Part shown: one piece after another, positions 17,466 to 27,212 of the stretch | Layout of the letters: each line of letters starts with the position of its first letter | How positions within the stretch are numbered: the first letter of the stretch is position 1 | Source: Vibrio tubiashii | Lineage (GTDB): Bacteria; Pseudomonadota; Gammaproteobacteria; Enterobacterales; Vibrionaceae | Length of the DNA stretch: 64,000 nucleotides | Assembly: GCA_000775715.1 (NCBI GenBank) | Contig: JRWQ01000012.1 | Location: 62,001 to 126,000, forward strand | Direction of reading: 5' to 3' | The notes under the pieces: model-generated | Database searches by the model: none | What the model saw: only the letters and a program-made list of their open reading frames with translations | What the model was told of the DNA's origin: nothing | Program-made: the position numbers and the translations under genes

Positions 17466-18113
17466 ATGCTCAAAGCAATACTTTTTGATATGGATGGACT
17501 GATCTTTGATACCGAGTCCGTTTATAAGCAGAGTTGGCAATATGCCGCTACAGAACAAAACCTAACCATTAGCGACAACTTCTATCAACAGTTTATTGGG
17601 ATGCAAGATCCTGACTGTGAGCAATTATTGGTTGAGTATTTTCATGGTGCACTCGATATCGAGCGCTATCGATCGACTAGAGATACCCACTATCAACAGA
17701 TCCGCCAGCAAGGCGTCGCAATGAAGCCTGGATTTGAAGCATTAATGGCATTTATCAAACAACGAAGCCTTAGAGCAGCTCTAGTCACCTCCTCCTCTTT
17801 CGTCGACGTCGAATTCAACTTTTTACCCACTGTCTATCTGAACCAGTTTGAGACCGTAGTCAGTGCTGAAGATGTCACAAGAAGTAAACCTCACCCAGAA
17901 GGCTATCTGAAAGCATGTCAAAGATTAGATTTGGATCCGAACGAGTGTTTAGTTTTAGAAGATTCAAATAACGGGATTCGCTCAGCACTTGCTGCTGGCT
18001 GTCACGCAGTGATGATTCCAGACTTAATACCTGCACTACCAGAATGGCAAGATAGGATTGTTCAACTCGACAATTTACACCAAGTGATCGACATAATAGA
18101 TACCCTCGCGTAA
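17466..18113 (+). CDS. HAD-family phosphatase/phosphomutase-like protein
   Basis: HAD hydrolase of the beta-phosphoglucomutase-like subfamily, 215 residues. Motif I is ILFDMDGLIFDTES at the N-terminus with a helical cap behind it. Motif II is VTSSSF near 100, the motif III lysine is in RSKPHPEGYLKA near 140, and motif IV is VLEDSNNGIRSA near 162. The substrate is probably a small sugar phosphate; position beside mtlA suggests a hexitol or hexose phosphate, but that is only context. ATG 17466 follows GTGAGTGAT; an in-frame GTG at 17457 is an alternative start. Confidence 0.85.
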   Translation: MLKAILFDMDGLIFDTESVYKQSWQYAATEQNLTISDNFYQQFIGMQDPDCEQLLVEYFHGALDIERYRSTRDTHYQQIRQQGVAMKPGFEALMAFIKQRSLRAALVTSSSFVDVEFNFLPTVYLNQFETVVSAEDVTRSKPHPEGYLKACQRLDLDPNECLVLEDSNNGIRSALAAGCHAVMIPDLIPALPEWQDRIVQLDNLHQVIDIIDTLA

Positions 18114-18167
18114 AGCAGATATTAATAGAAGATACGAGGGAACGTTGAAAAAACGATTGCTGAACGC

Positions 18168-18207
18168 AAACAAAAATGGCTGCTAGTTGAAAACTACGCA
18201 GCCATTT
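18168..18207 (-). terminator. Terminator after glmS
   Basis: Long inverted repeat AAATGGCTGC...GCAGCCATTT with an inner TAGTT / AACTA extension, followed on the minus strand by TTTTTGTTT, about 65 nt after the glmS stop. It can also fold on the plus strand after the HAD gene, but there is no T-run in that direction. Confidence 0.85.
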
Positions 18208-18271
18208 CAATATCAAAGATTAATTAGTCTTTTAAACCAATCGACAATCTTCTGAACAATAAAAGTGAGTC

Positions 18272-20104
18272 TTACTCAACCGTCACCGCTTTGGCAAGGT
18301 TACGTGGTTGATCAACATCAGTACCTTTGATCAAAGCTACGTGGTAAGACAGCAGCTGCATTGGAACCGTATAATAGATTGGTGCCGTGACTTCACTTAC
18401 GTGTGGCATCTTAATGATCTTCATGTTCTCATCGCTTTCAAAGCCCGCTGCTTCATCCGCGAATACATACAGCAGACCGCCACGTGCACGCACTTCTTCG
18501 ACGTTCGACTTCAACTTCTCTAACAGGTCGTTGCTTGGGGCAATAACCACCACTGGCATATCAGCATCGATCAACGCAAGAGGACCGTGCTTGAGTTCGC
18601 CAGCTGCGTATGCTTCAGCGTGGATGTAAGAGATCTCTTTCAGCTTAAGAGACGCTTCCATAGCGATTGGGTAGTACTCACCACGACCTAGGAATAGTGT
18701 GTGATGCTTATCTGCGAAGTCTGTTGCTAGCGCTTCAATTTCTTTATCAAACGCCAGTGCTTTCTCGATATCTGTAGGCAATTGGTGAAGTGCTTGAACG
18801 ATTTCAGCCTCTTTGGCTTCATCGATACGGCCTTGTAGACGACCAATTGACGTTACCATCATTAGCATCGCCGCAAGTTGAGTTGTAAATGCTTTTGTTG
18901 ATGCAACACCAATCTCAGTACCAGCACGGGTCATAAAGGCAAAATCTGACTCACGAACTAAAGACGAACCAGCAACGTTACAGATTGTCATCGCCGCCAT
19001 GTAGCCTTTTTCTTTCGCAAGGCGAAGTGCTGCTAATGTATCTGCAGTTTCGCCCGATTGAGAAAGCGTCACTAGCAAGCTGTTTGGACGAACCACAAAG
19101 TCACGGTAACGGAACTCAGACGCGATCTCTACGTCACAGCTTACGCCCGCCAAAGATTCAAACCAGTAACGTGCTGCCATACCTGAGTTGTAAGAAGTAC
19201 CACATGCAATGATCTGAACGTGCTCAACTTTGCTTAGGATCTCTTCAGCTTTAACACCAATTGCATTAGTGATAACAGAAGTATCTGAAATACGACCTTC
19301 CATTGTATTGATCAGTGCCGTTGGCTGCTCAAAGATCTCTTTCTGCATGAAATGACGGTATTTACCTTTGTCGCCTGCATCGTGTTCTGCGTTAGACTCA
19401 ACAATTTCACGTTCAACAGGCTCACCATTTGCATCAAATACGTTAACTTCACGACGAGTCACTTCAGCAACATCGCCCTCTTCTAGGTACATAAAGCGAC
19501 GAGTCACGCTAAGTAGTGCCAATTGGTCAGATGCTAGGAAGTTTTCGCCAACACCAAAGCCGATTACGATTGGGCTACCAGAGCGAGCGACTACAATGCG
19601 TGAAGGATCTTTGCGATCAACGGCTACTGTGCCGTAGGCACCATCAAGTTGCTTCGCTGTCTTTTGTAGTGCTTCAACTAGCGTCTCAGAAGTACGCAGC
19701 TCCCACTCAACGAGGTGAGCAATAACTTCGGTATCGGTTTGAGACGTGAACTCATAACCACGACCTTGAAGAAGTGTGCGCAACTCTTCGTGGTTTTCGA
19801 TGATACCGTTGTGAACAACTGCAATATCACCAGACATATGTGGGTGCGCGTTCGCTTCAGAAGGTTCACCGTGCGTTGCCCAACGTGTGTGAGCAATACC
19901 AGTGCCACCAACTACATTGGCTTCTTCTACAGCATCCGCCAGTTCTTGTACTTTACCAAGACGGCGAACACGGGTTAGGTTGCTTTCGCTATCGACAACA
20001 GCGACACCAGCAGAGTCGTAACCGCGGTATTCCAAACGGCGTAAACCTTCAACCAAAATTTCAGCAACATCTCGTTGTGCAACAGCACCGACGATTCCAC
20101 ACAT
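18272..20104 (-). CDS. glmS: Glucosamine-6-phosphate synthase (isomerizing)
   Basis: Makes glucosamine-6-phosphate from fructose-6-phosphate and glutamine, the first step to UDP-GlcNAc, peptidoglycan and LPS. 610 residues. The start [10 protein letters not shown] puts the catalytic cysteine at position 2, exposed after Met removal, so the 12-codon upstream extension of the frame is rejected. Class II glutaminase domain to about residue 240 ([27 protein letters not shown]), then two SIS sugar-isomerase domains ([36 protein letters not shown]). It opposes NagB and follows a DeoR-family regulator in the same direction. Confidence 0.98.
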   Translation of the reverse strand: MCGIVGAVAQRDVAEILVEGLRRLEYRGYDSAGVAVVDSESNLTRVRRLGKVQELADAVEEANVVGGTGIAHTRWATHGEPSEANAHPHMSGDIAVVHNGIIENHEELRTLLQGRGYEFTSQTDTEVIAHLVEWELRTSETLVEALQKTAKQLDGAYGTVAVDRKDPSRIVVARSGSPIVIGFGVGENFLASDQLALLSVTRRFMYLEEGDVAEVTRREVNVFDANGEPVEREIVESNAEHDAGDKGKYRHFMQKEIFEQPTALINTMEGRISDTSVITNAIGVKAEEILSKVEHVQIIACGTSYNSGMAARYWFESLAGVSCDVEIASEFRYRDFVVRPNSLLVTLSQSGETADTLAALRLAKEKGYMAAMTICNVAGSSLVRESDFAFMTRAGTEIGVASTKAFTTQLAAMLMMVTSIGRLQGRIDEAKEAEIVQALHQLPTDIEKALAFDKEIEALATDFADKHHTLFLGRGEYYPIAMEASLKLKEISYIHAEAYAAGELKHGPLALIDADMPVVVIAPSNDLLEKLKSNVEEVRARGGLLYVFADEAAGFESDENMKIIKMPHVSEVTAPIYYTVPMQLLSYHVALIKGTDVDQPRNLAKAVTVE

Positions 20105-20188
20105 ATTCAACTCCATTCTGTTGAATCCGATCGGCAGCAAGCAAAGGCCTGATTCGGATAAATTAGATTAAAATTTAACTCAGTTCGT

Positions 20189-20950
20189 TTAGGCACAAAG
20201 CACTTTGACACCATGAGATTCAATTTTTGTTTTTAACTCTTGGTCTAAGTCTTTGTTAGTAATTAAGATGTCGATGGCCTTCCAAGCTAATTCCAAGTTG
20301 GGGATTTTTCTTCCGATCTTCTCAGACTCAACCATGACAATCACTTCTCGTGACACCTCGGCCATGACTTTGCTTAGGCCGACCAGCTCATTGAACGTTG
20401 TGGTCCCGCGTTCAAGGTCAACCCCGTCAGCACCTATAAATAGTTGGTCGAAGTCATAAGAGCGTAGAACAGACTCAGCAACTTGGCCTTGGAAAGATTC
20501 TGAATGCGCATCCCAAGTGCCTCCCGTCATCAATAGTGTCGGTTCACTTTCTAGTTCATTCAGGGCATTGGCCACATTCAGTGAGTTAGTCATCACAACC
20601 AAACCACGCATCCCATCAAGTTGTTTGATCAAAGCAGCCGTTGTGCTTCCACTGTCGATAACAATGCGGTTATGTTCACGAATCAGCTTAACGGCCGCTT
20701 CAGCCAGCTCATTCTTTCGAATCGAAACATTATCATTTAGTTCATCACTGACCACTTCTTTCGGTAAAGCAATCGCGCCACCATAACGACGAAGTAGCTG
20801 ACCATTTTTTTCCAATGATGCTAAATCCTTTCTGATCGTTACTTCTGATGTTTCAAATTGAGCAGAAAGCGCTTCCACGCTCACTTCTCCTTTCTCATTT
20901 ACGAGATTGGAAATGGCGTGTCTTCTTAACTGTGTGTTTCGTTTCGACAT
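20189..20950 (-). CDS. DeoR-family regulator upstream of glmS
   Basis: DeoR/GlpR-type regulator of 253 residues. N-terminal winged helix-turn-helix (ISNLVNEKGEVSVEALSAQF, SEVTIRKDLASLE), then the DeoR sensor domain with IVIDSGSTTAAL, VVMTNSLNVANAL, LFIGADGVDLERG and a C-terminal LITNKDL. The sensor typically binds a sugar phosphate. It lies 84 bp before glmS on the same strand, so control of amino-sugar synthesis is a reasonable inference, but no target has been shown. Confidence 0.88.
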   Translation of the reverse strand: MSKRNTQLRRHAISNLVNEKGEVSVEALSAQFETSEVTIRKDLASLEKNGQLLRRYGGAIALPKEVVSDELNDNVSIRKNELAEAAVKLIREHNRIVIDSGSTTAALIKQLDGMRGLVVMTNSLNVANALNELESEPTLLMTGGTWDAHSESFQGQVAESVLRSYDFDQLFIGADGVDLERGTTTFNELVGLSKVMAEVSREVIVMVESEKIGRKIPNLELAWKAIDILITNKDLDQELKTKIESHGVKVLCA

Positions 20951-20954
20951 TTAA

Positions 20955-21044
20955 ATACTGAAATAAGATTTCGAACTGAAAGTTATTATAATCACATCGA
21001 AACATTCTGGTCTATTTATTTCGATACAAAAAATTAATAAATAG
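20955..21044 (-). promoter_or_regulatory. Promoter region of the DeoR gene with TTTCG repeats
   Basis: On the minus strand several TTTCGA-type motifs occur (around 20969, 20998 and 21020), the kind of repeat DeoR/AgaR proteins bind. An inverted repeat CTATTTATT (21012-21020) / AATAAATAG (21036-21044) lies at the upstream end. Autoregulation is plausible but inferred. The remaining gap to pykF (21045-21380) is described with pykF. Confidence 0.3.
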
Positions 21045-21238
21045 CGCAAAAACCTTGTCCTAAGACAATTGTTAAGCAGTGATATTGGAATCATTCGGTG
21101 GTAGAATCCCCACCCTAAAAGAAAAAAAATTACAGAATTGACCGTTATTTTTTTGCAATCCACCCACTATATCCTAGTGTTGTCACAAAAATGCGGCTAA
21201 TTATGACACTAAGTTGGTCATAAAATGACTAAACTACG

Positions 21239-21251
21239 TGAAAGACTTTCA
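21239..21251. promoter_or_regulatory. Possible Cra-like dyad upstream of pykF
   Basis: TGAAAG-A-CTTTCA, a 13-bp perfect palindrome 130 bp before pykF. It resembles the TGAA...TTCA pattern of Cra (FruR), which controls pykF in enterobacteria. It departs from the Cra consensus, so the assignment is weak. Confidence 0.25.
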
Positions 21252-21380
21252 GTTCTGAAGCCGAACAGAGAAACATCAGCTATAAATAATAGGCAGGCAC
21301 AAAATGCTTTTTAATAGCATAGGTTTCAGACCAATAACCGACTTTCAAATTGTAACTATATTGACCGGAGAGTATCTTCC

Positions 21381-22793
21381 ATGAAAAAGACCAAAATCGT
21401 ATGTACGATTGGCCCTAAAACTGAATCAGTAGAGAAGTTAACTGAACTAGTAAACGCAGGCATGAACGTTATGCGTCTTAACTTCTCTCACGGTGACTAT
21501 GAAGAGCACGGCACTCGTATCGCGAACTTCCGTGAAGTTATGGATAAAGTAGGTAAACAACTAGCGATCCTTCTAGATACTAAAGGTCCTGAAATCCGTA
21601 CTATCAAACTAGAAGGCGGCAATGACGTTGATCTAGTCGCTGGTCAAGAGTTCACTTTCACTACTGACACTTCTGTAGTTGGTAACAAAGAAACTGTTGC
21701 TGTAACTTACGCAGGTTTCGCAAAAGACCTTTCTGAAGGCAACACCATCCTAGTCGATGACGGCCTAATCGAAATGGAAGTTATCGCTACAACTGAAACT
21801 GAAGTTAAGTGTAAAGTTCTTAACAACGGTGCACTAGGCGAAAACAAAGGTGTTAACCTTCCTGGCGTTTCAGTTCAACTTCCAGCTCTATCTGAAAAAG
21901 ATAAGAACGACCTTAAATTCGGTTGTGAGCAAGGCGTTGACTTTGTTGCTGCTTCTTTCATCCGTAAAGCAGCTGACGTGAAAGAGATCCGCGAAATCCT
22001 AGACGCAAACGGCGGCAAAGACATCCACATCATCTCGAAGATCGAGAACCAAGAAGGTGTAGATAACTTCGATGAAATCCTAGAGCTTTCTGACGGTATC
22101 ATGGTTGCTCGTGGTGACCTAGGTGTTGAAATCCCAGCTGAAGAAGTAATCTTCGCTCAGAAGATGATGATCGAGAAGTGTAACCGTGCACGTAAGATGG
22201 TTATCACTGCAACTCAAATGCTTGACTCTATGATCAGCAACCCACGTCCTACTCGTGCTGAAGCGGGTGACGTTGCGAACGCAATCATGGACGGTACTGA
22301 TGCAGTAATGCTTTCTGGTGAAACTGCGAAAGGTAAGTACCCAGTTGAAGCGGTAACTATCATGGCGCAAATCGCTAACCGTACTGACAGCGCGCTAAAA
22401 GCTGAGCTAGGTTCTCGTCTAGACAGCCCACGCCTACGTATCACAGAAGCAGTATGTAAAGGTGCAGTAGACACAGCTGAGAAACTAGCTGCTCCACTAA
22501 TCATCGTTGCTACTGAAGGTGGTAAGTCTGCACGTTCTGTACGTAAGTACTTCCCAACTGCAAACATCATCGCTCTAACAACAAACAAGAAGACAGCTGC
22601 ACAACTAGTTCTTACTAAAGGTGTTCGCCCTGTTCTTGTTGATTCTATCGAAAGCACTGACGCGTTCTACAAGAACGGTAAACAGTACGCTCTAGAGTCT
22701 GGCTTTGGTAACAAGGGCGACATCGTAGTCATGGTTTCTGGTGCTCTAGTCGCTTCAGGTACTACCAACACTGCGTCTGTACACGTTCTATAA
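21381..22793 (+). CDS. pykF: Pyruvate kinase I (PykF type)
   Basis: Last step of glycolysis: phosphoenolpyruvate + ADP to pyruvate + ATP. 470 residues, as in fructose-1,6-bisphosphate-activated PykF. Landmarks: [67 protein letters not shown] and [11 protein letters not shown]. Codon use is strongly biased to preferred codons, as for a highly expressed gene. Single-gene unit with GGAGAG before the ATG and a strong terminator at 22823. Confidence 0.97.
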   Translation: MKKTKIVCTIGPKTESVEKLTELVNAGMNVMRLNFSHGDYEEHGTRIANFREVMDKVGKQLAILLDTKGPEIRTIKLEGGNDVDLVAGQEFTFTTDTSVVGNKETVAVTYAGFAKDLSEGNTILVDDGLIEMEVIATTETEVKCKVLNNGALGENKGVNLPGVSVQLPALSEKDKNDLKFGCEQGVDFVAASFIRKAADVKEIREILDANGGKDIHIISKIENQEGVDNFDEILELSDGIMVARGDLGVEIPAEEVIFAQKMMIEKCNRARKMVITATQMLDSMISNPRPTRAEAGDVANAIMDGTDAVMLSGETAKGKYPVEAVTIMAQIANRTDSALKAELGSRLDSPRLRITEAVCKGAVDTAEKLAAPLIIVATEGGKSARSVRKYFPTANIIALTTNKKTAAQLVLTKGVRPVLVDSIESTDAFYKNGKQYALESGFGNKGDIVVMVSGALVASGTTNTASVHVL

Positions 22794-22822
22794 TAAAGCG
22801 TTAACAAGCACATTTTCTATCA

Positions 22823-22848
22823 AAGAGGGCTTCGGCCCTCTTTTTTTA
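22823..22848 (+). terminator. Terminator after pykF
   Basis: AAAGAGGGC / GCCCTCTTT hairpin with a TTCG tetraloop and seven T, 29 nt after the stop. Confidence 0.97.
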
Positions 22849-22858
22849 TGTTTATCTT

Positions 22859-23021
22859 ATACCAGTCTGGATAAGTAGATGATCAGATAATTGCGCAGGA
22901 AAAATCGCTTAGAGCAAGGCATAGATTGCAGCTAGCTAGTTGCTCTACCTACAAAATCTATAACGCTGCTATCAGCGATTTTAACCAGCAAGAATGTCCA
23001 GATACTTGTTTAGATTGGTAT
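22859..23021. repeat. 163-bp palindromic intergenic element
   Basis: The ends are ATACCAGTCTGGATAAGT and, inverted, ATACCAATCTAAACAAGTAT. A second long inverted pair lies inside: AAATCGCTTAGAGCAAGGC (from about 22901) against the reverse complement of the stretch near 22953-22983 (AAATCGCTGATAGCAGCG). The whole could fold as one long imperfect hairpin, like a small non-coding palindromic repeat or MITE-type element. No second copy was noticed in this window. It carries no open frame of note. Confidence 0.6.
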
Positions 23022-23109
23022 TACTCACCAACACTTCAAGGAGACTTAGCTGCACCAGCGTCTAAAAGAACGCTGGCTACAAACTTTTGATACTAGTGTG
23101 GATTGTCGA

Positions 23110-23805
23110 CTAATCCAATCGGTAAATGACTTCAACACTGTCTCGAAGAATAATCGTAGAATCTTGGTAGCCACTTGACTCTGAACGTGCATCCATAGCC
23201 ATCGATCTCATCAAGACGGGTTGCTGACCGGACATTCTGTAATTAATACGCCATACATCACCGAGCTCTTGGCCAAAACCTTGGGCAAGTGACTCCGCTT
23301 TCGTCATCGCATCTTTAATTGCGGCCAAGCGCGCCTGTTGTTGATATTGGGCCTGATCTTTCACTTTCAGTTGAATATTGTCGATCTGATTAATACCCGA
23401 GTTCAAAGCGATATCTAGGTACTGATTAAGATTGGCAAGATCGTCAACCGTCACAGTAACGCTGCGCGAAGCACGATATCCGACCAACTCGGGTTTACCA
23501 TTTTTAGGATAGTGATATTGGGGAGCGATATAGAGATTTGAGCTAGTGACATGGCTCTGTTCAACGCCTTTCTGATTCAAAGCATCGAGGAATGTGCTAA
23601 CCACTTGATCGACTGACTTTTTAGCTTGTTCCGCAGTCATCGTTGATTCAACAACTTTAACCGAAAACTCTGCCATATCAGGCTTAGCAATCACTTCGCC
23701 ATAGCCGGTCGTTGCTAAATGGGCGAAATTGGGGCTATTTGCTAGCACGGAGACACTGGTCAACGACAACGCCAATGTAACAACAAATGTAGAGATAACT
23801 TTCAT
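23110..23805 (-). CDS. SIMPL-domain (DUF541, YggE-like) periplasmic protein
   Basis: 231 residues with a signal peptide (MKVISTFVVTLALSLTSVSVLA, cut near ANS). The mature part matches the SIMPL/DUF541 family: TGYGEVIAKPDMAEFSVKV at the start, GYRASRSVTVTVDDL in the middle, and AIKDAMTKAESLAQGFGQELG near the C-terminus. E. coli YggE is linked to lower oxidative stress, but the family's biochemical role is not settled. The ATG at 23805 is preferred over a TTG two codons upstream. It is a lone gene near argP, as yggE and argP are in E. coli. Confidence 0.9.
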   Translation of the reverse strand: MKVISTFVVTLALSLTSVSVLANSPNFAHLATTGYGEVIAKPDMAEFSVKVVESTMTAEQAKKSVDQVVSTFLDALNQKGVEQSHVTSSNLYIAPQYHYPKNGKPELVGYRASRSVTVTVDDLANLNQYLDIALNSGINQIDNIQLKVKDQAQYQQQARLAAIKDAMTKAESLAQGFGQELGDVWRINYRMSGQQPVLMRSMAMDARSESSGYQDSTIILRDSVEVIYRLD

Positions 23806-23915
23806 ACTCAATCACCAAAATCTAGGAGAGGTTGAATACATCATAGGTAGTGAATAAATTGAAACCAACATCCGTACCTAAGTTCTGACAAAGAACTAAC
23901 TCAGCAATCAGACAA

Positions 23916-24812
23916 CTATTTAGGCAATAGGTCTCGAGTGTAAGAGACAATAGCGTGAGTGACTTCTTTTAACAGCCCCGTTTCAAGCTGCCAGTGATGC
24001 CAATAGATACGAAAACTCATAAAACAACCCGGCATCAGATCCACCAACTTCCCTGAAGCCAGCTCATGTTCTATTTGCAATTTTGGGATTAAACAGTAAG
24101 CGCAGCCCAATAAAGCTAGATTAACAAATGCCTCTGAACTGGCGACATGGTGATGAGGCATCGCTTCTGGAGAAATGTTAAAGTGCTGCTTTAGGAAGTC
24201 TCGGTGCAGTTCATCATGTTGATCATAAGAGACTGCAGGCGCTAGCTTTAATGCATCTCGCGTCACGCCGCAAGGAAAATAGTCTTTTGCGAATTCTGGA
24301 CTTGCGACACAGACATAGTCCATTCTACCGATATATTTGGCTTCACAGCCCACCATCGCTTTGGGCTCCATACTCAACGCGCCCAGCACTTCACCATTTT
24401 TAAGCTTGTCGAGTGTTTTCGCTTCACCATAAACCTCTAGTTCGAACTGAACCCTTCTTGATTTCATGATAGGGGCTAAGGCAGGTAGTAGCCATGTGGC
24501 TAAACTGTCTGCATTGGTAGCAATGGCCGCTTTTTGCAGCCGCTTAGTCGTCTCGCTATCCAATTCAGGAATGAGATCGGCCTCAAGTAGTTGAACTTGT
24601 TGATACAAGGCTAGCAGTTTTTGCCCTACAGGAGTGGCGCGAGGAGGTTGCTCACGCACCAATACAGGTTGGGCAATAAACTTTTCTAGCTGCTTAACCC
24701 GTTGCGACACCGCTGATTGAGACACAAACAAGGTTTCCGCCGCACGTTCAAAGTTTCCTTTAACAATAACGGCTTCTAAAGCCTCTATCCATCGATAATC
24801 CAAACCACGCAT
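23916..24812 (-). CDS. argP: LysR-family regulator ArgP (IciA)
   Basis: LysR-type regulator of 298 residues that senses arginine/lysine and activates argO. N-terminal helix-turn-helix [32 protein letters not shown]-type region (residues about 11-40), and a substrate-binding domain from about 90. Divergent from argO with a 120-bp shared region, the standard argP-argO arrangement, so the argO promoter should lie at 24813-24932. Confidence 0.94.
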   Translation of the reverse strand: MRGLDYRWIEALEAVIVKGNFERAAETLFVSQSAVSQRVKQLEKFIAQPVLVREQPPRATPVGQKLLALYQQVQLLEADLIPELDSETTKRLQKAAIATNADSLATWLLPALAPIMKSRRVQFELEVYGEAKTLDKLKNGEVLGALSMEPKAMVGCEAKYIGRMDYVCVASPEFAKDYFPCGVTRDALKLAPAVSYDQHDELHRDFLKQHFNISPEAMPHHHVASSEAFVNLALLGCAYCLIPKLQIEHELASGKLVDLMPGCFMSFRIYWHHWQLETGLLKEVTHAIVSYTRDLLPK

Positions 24813-24932
24813 TTCACTCTCTACCTGACAAAATCATTAGATGTTCTAATATAGTATAAAAATCATTAATTATACTTATTGTTTTGGTTTGCTTATCTTC
24901 TCGCTATTCAGTTATTTCTTGGAGATAAGTCC

Positions 24933-25553
24933 GTGAACTTTTGGCTTCTATTACAAGGTTTTGGCCTTGGCGCCAGTATGATCATCCCGATCGGCGCACA
25001 AAACGCTTATGTATTAAATCAGGGCATCAAACGTCAACACCACCTAGCAACAGCAACCATCTGCAGCGTACTCGATATTGTATTTATCTCTTTGGGGATC
25101 TTCGGTGGCGGAGCCCTGCTGTCACAAAATGAAACCCTACTAATGTTGGTTACTTTGGGCGGAATCGCTTTCCTTTTACTCTATGGTTCACTATCTCTGA
25201 AAAGTGCATTTGCACCGCAATTAGAAGAGACTCAACTTGACCAGACTTTAAGAGGGAAACGTGCGGTCATTCTAGGGGCATTAGCCGTCACTGTACTTAA
25301 CCCTCATCTTTACCTAGACACAGTGGTAATCCTCGGGTCGATTGGCGGTCAATTTGAAGGGCAAGATCGCATCGCTTTTGCTGTCGGAACTATGATGGCT
25401 TCGCTAGTATGGTTTTTCTCTCTTTCCATTGGTGCAGCAAAACTTGGGCCGACATTGTCACAACCTCGGGTAAAGCAAGGTATTGATATTATTGTTGCGA
25501 TTATAATGTTTGTGATTGCCTTTATGTTGGCAACAGAGTTGTTCAATCAGTAA
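24933..25553 (+). CDS. argO: Arginine exporter ArgO (LysE family)
   Basis: Inner-membrane amino-acid exporter of 206 residues with about six hydrophobic helices. Family signature GFGLGASMIIPIGAQNAYVLNQG at the N-terminus (residues 8-30) and LNPHLYLDTVVILG in the middle. It exports arginine and probably toxic analogues such as canavanine. The start is GTG 24933, with GGAG eight bases upstream, not the open frame back to 24879. It is followed 13 bp later by a YbaK-like gene, so the two are probably co-transcribed. Confidence 0.94.
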   Translation: MNFWLLLQGFGLGASMIIPIGAQNAYVLNQGIKRQHHLATATICSVLDIVFISLGIFGGGALLSQNETLLMLVTLGGIAFLLLYGSLSLKSAFAPQLEETQLDQTLRGKRAVILGALAVTVLNPHLYLDTVVILGSIGGQFEGQDRIAFAVGTMMASLVWFFSLSIGAAKLGPTLSQPRVKQGIDIIVAIIMFVIAFMLATELFNQ

Positions 25554-25566
25554 ATCTAGGTGACAT

Positions 25567-26049
25567 ATGTGCAAGCTTGAAGCAATTTATCAGTTCAACA
25601 AACAGCTTTTAGGCCAATTAAATGTGGACTACCAAGAGTGGCAACATGAGCCAATTTTGGACTTTGAGACCGATGAAAGAATAGCTCGAGAGTTAGGTTG
25701 GACTGGGACTCACAGTAAAAGTCTGTTCCTCAAAATCAAAGACTCAGGCTACGTGTTACTTCTAGCAGACAAGGACTCACGTTTAGATACCAAGAGCATA
25801 AAAGCACTAACGGGCAAACGTCCTTCAATAGTCAGCAATGAAGAGATGATTGAGCAGATTGGCTGCATTCCTGGTGCGGTATGCCCTTTCGGTTTACCCA
25901 AGGAAGTCGCGATTATTGTTGACCGCAGACTCTTCCAACAACAGGAAATTCTCTATACACCAGGTAAACCAGAGTTCACATTTGGTATTCCTGCAAACCG
26001 ACTCAAAGTGGTTTTGAACGCACTTGAGAACCGAATCCTAGAAATGTAA
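25567..26049 (+). CDS. YbaK/EbsC-family aminoacyl-tRNA deacylase-like protein
   Basis: 160 residues of the YbaK/ProX editing-domain fold. Visible features: HSKSLFLKIKDSGYVLLLADKDSR (residues about 49-72), which contains the conserved lysine, and GAVCPFGLP near 114-122, the substrate-pocket loop. Members hydrolyse mis-charged tRNAs (for example Ala- or Cys-tRNA-Pro). This one is closer to the prolyl-tRNA synthetase-associated type, but which tRNA it edits is not readable from sequence. Downstream of argO by 13 bp. Confidence 0.83.
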   Translation: MCKLEAIYQFNKQLLGQLNVDYQEWQHEPILDFETDERIARELGWTGTHSKSLFLKIKDSGYVLLLADKDSRLDTKSIKALTGKRPSIVSNEEMIEQIGCIPGAVCPFGLPKEVAIIVDRRLFQQQEILYTPGKPEFTFGIPANRLKVVLNALENRILEM

Positions 26050-26050
26050 A

Positions 26051-26073
26051 AAGCGAGGCAATTTGCCTCGCTT
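26051..26073. terminator. Bidirectional terminator between the YbaK-like gene and mscS
   Basis: AAGCGAGGCAA / TTGCCTCGCTT perfect stem. The T-run (TTTTTACA) follows on the minus strand, so it suits mscS best; the plus-strand side is weaker. Confidence 0.8.
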
Positions 26074-26095
26074 ACATTCGTTTTCAACCGCCAAA

Positions 26096-26962
26096 TTACG
26101 CTTCGACTTTGTTGAGATGTACATCCATTTGCGGGAATGGAATCTCAATACCTTCTTTGTCTAGGCCCTCTTTTATAGCCTGCATTAAATCGAAGTACAC
26201 AGCCCAGTAGTCCGCTGTTTTAACCCATGGGCGTACAACGAAGTTTACCGATGAGTCTGCAAGTGTATGAACACCAACCAGAACACCCGGCTCTTTTAGG
26301 ATACGCTCATCCGACTGACAAATCTTAGTTAACAGATCTTTGGTTTTCTGCAAATCCGAATTGTAAGAGACCCCAATCATCAGATCAACACGGCGAGTTT
26401 CATGTCGAGAGTAGTTGGTAATAGGGCTACCGATCACACTACCATTAGGTACCACAACCATTTTGTTATCAGGAGTCGTCAAGACAGTTTGGAAGATTTG
26501 AATCGAATCTACCGAGCCAGCTACGCCACCAATCTCAACATAGTCACCGGATTTAAATGGGCGGAATGCAACAATAAGAACACCTGCTGCAAAGTTAGAT
26601 AGTGAACCTTGTAGTGCTAAACCAACGGCTAAACCCGCAGCACCGATCACAGCCACAACAGAGGCAGTTTGAACGCCTAATCGTCCTAGAGCAGCAATCA
26701 ATACAATTACAAATAGTAGGTAACGCACTAGCCCATGGACGAATTCAACAACCGCTTTGTCCATCTTCTTCTTGTTTAGAATTTTCGCGACACTGTTGGC
26801 GACCGCCTTCACAATGATATTACCGATGAACAAAATCAGAATAGCGGAGATAATATTCACGCCGTACTGAACTAAAAGATCCGAGTTATTCGTCAACCAC
26901 TGCTCGGCATGGCTGATACTATCAACCAATGGAGTTTCAATCCCTGCAGATTCACCTGCCAT
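26096..26962 (-). CDS. mscS: Small-conductance mechanosensitive channel MscS
   Basis: Inner-membrane channel that opens at high membrane tension to release solutes on osmotic downshock. 288 residues: three N-terminal transmembrane segments, the pore helix TM3 (VVAVIGAAGLAVGLALQGSL, around 93-112) with its Gly/Ala packing pattern, then the cytoplasmic vestibule (beta domain GDYVEIGGVAGSVDSI, VPNGSVIGSPITNYSR). Length and motif order match E. coli MscS. Monocistronic. Confidence 0.95.
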   Translation of the reverse strand: MAGESAGIETPLVDSISHAEQWLTNNSDLLVQYGVNIISAILILFIGNIIVKAVANSVAKILNKKKMDKAVVEFVHGLVRYLLFVIVLIAALGRLGVQTASVVAVIGAAGLAVGLALQGSLSNFAAGVLIVAFRPFKSGDYVEIGGVAGSVDSIQIFQTVLTTPDNKMVVVPNGSVIGSPITNYSRHETRRVDLMIGVSYNSDLQKTKDLLTKICQSDERILKEPGVLVGVHTLADSSVNFVVRPWVKTADYWAVYFDLMQAIKEGLDKEGIEIPFPQMDVHLNKVEA

Positions 26963-27162
26963 AATCTATACCCTCTAAATTAAAATGACTCTACGAAACA
27001 CGTTGTCTTTCATTATTATTTTAGCAACAACACCTCTTTTCATTCACTGAGGCAATGTCAGCTTTTTGGCACAATATCTTATTTTTGACCAACATCAAAG
27101 TTATGTTTTTACAAAACAACCGACACGCTCACTTATCAGAATCGCCTGATAGTTGCAGGCAT

Positions 27163-27190
27163 AAAAAAACCCGCTCGATGAGCGGGTTTA
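27163..27190 (-). terminator. Terminator after fbaA
   Basis: AAACCCGCTC / GAGCGGGTTT stem with a short ATC-type loop, followed by seven T on the minus strand, 23 nt after the fbaA stop. Confidence 0.95.
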
Positions 27191-27212
27191 ATCTAATTCA
27201 GTGTAAGACGAA

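Noticed and set aside
17875-18216. Minus-strand 113-codon open frame across the HAD gene end and glmS terminator
   Set aside because: It is antisense to a clear HAD gene and runs through the terminator; no family similarity.
23054-23075. CCAGCGT...ACGCTGG hairpin as terminator of the SIMPL gene
   Set aside because: No T-run follows on either strand; it may be part of the repeat-rich spacer instead.
22850-23109. Small RNA gene between pykF and the SIMPL gene
   Set aside because: The region is dominated by a palindromic element without a promoter or a T-run terminator, so a repeat element is the better description.
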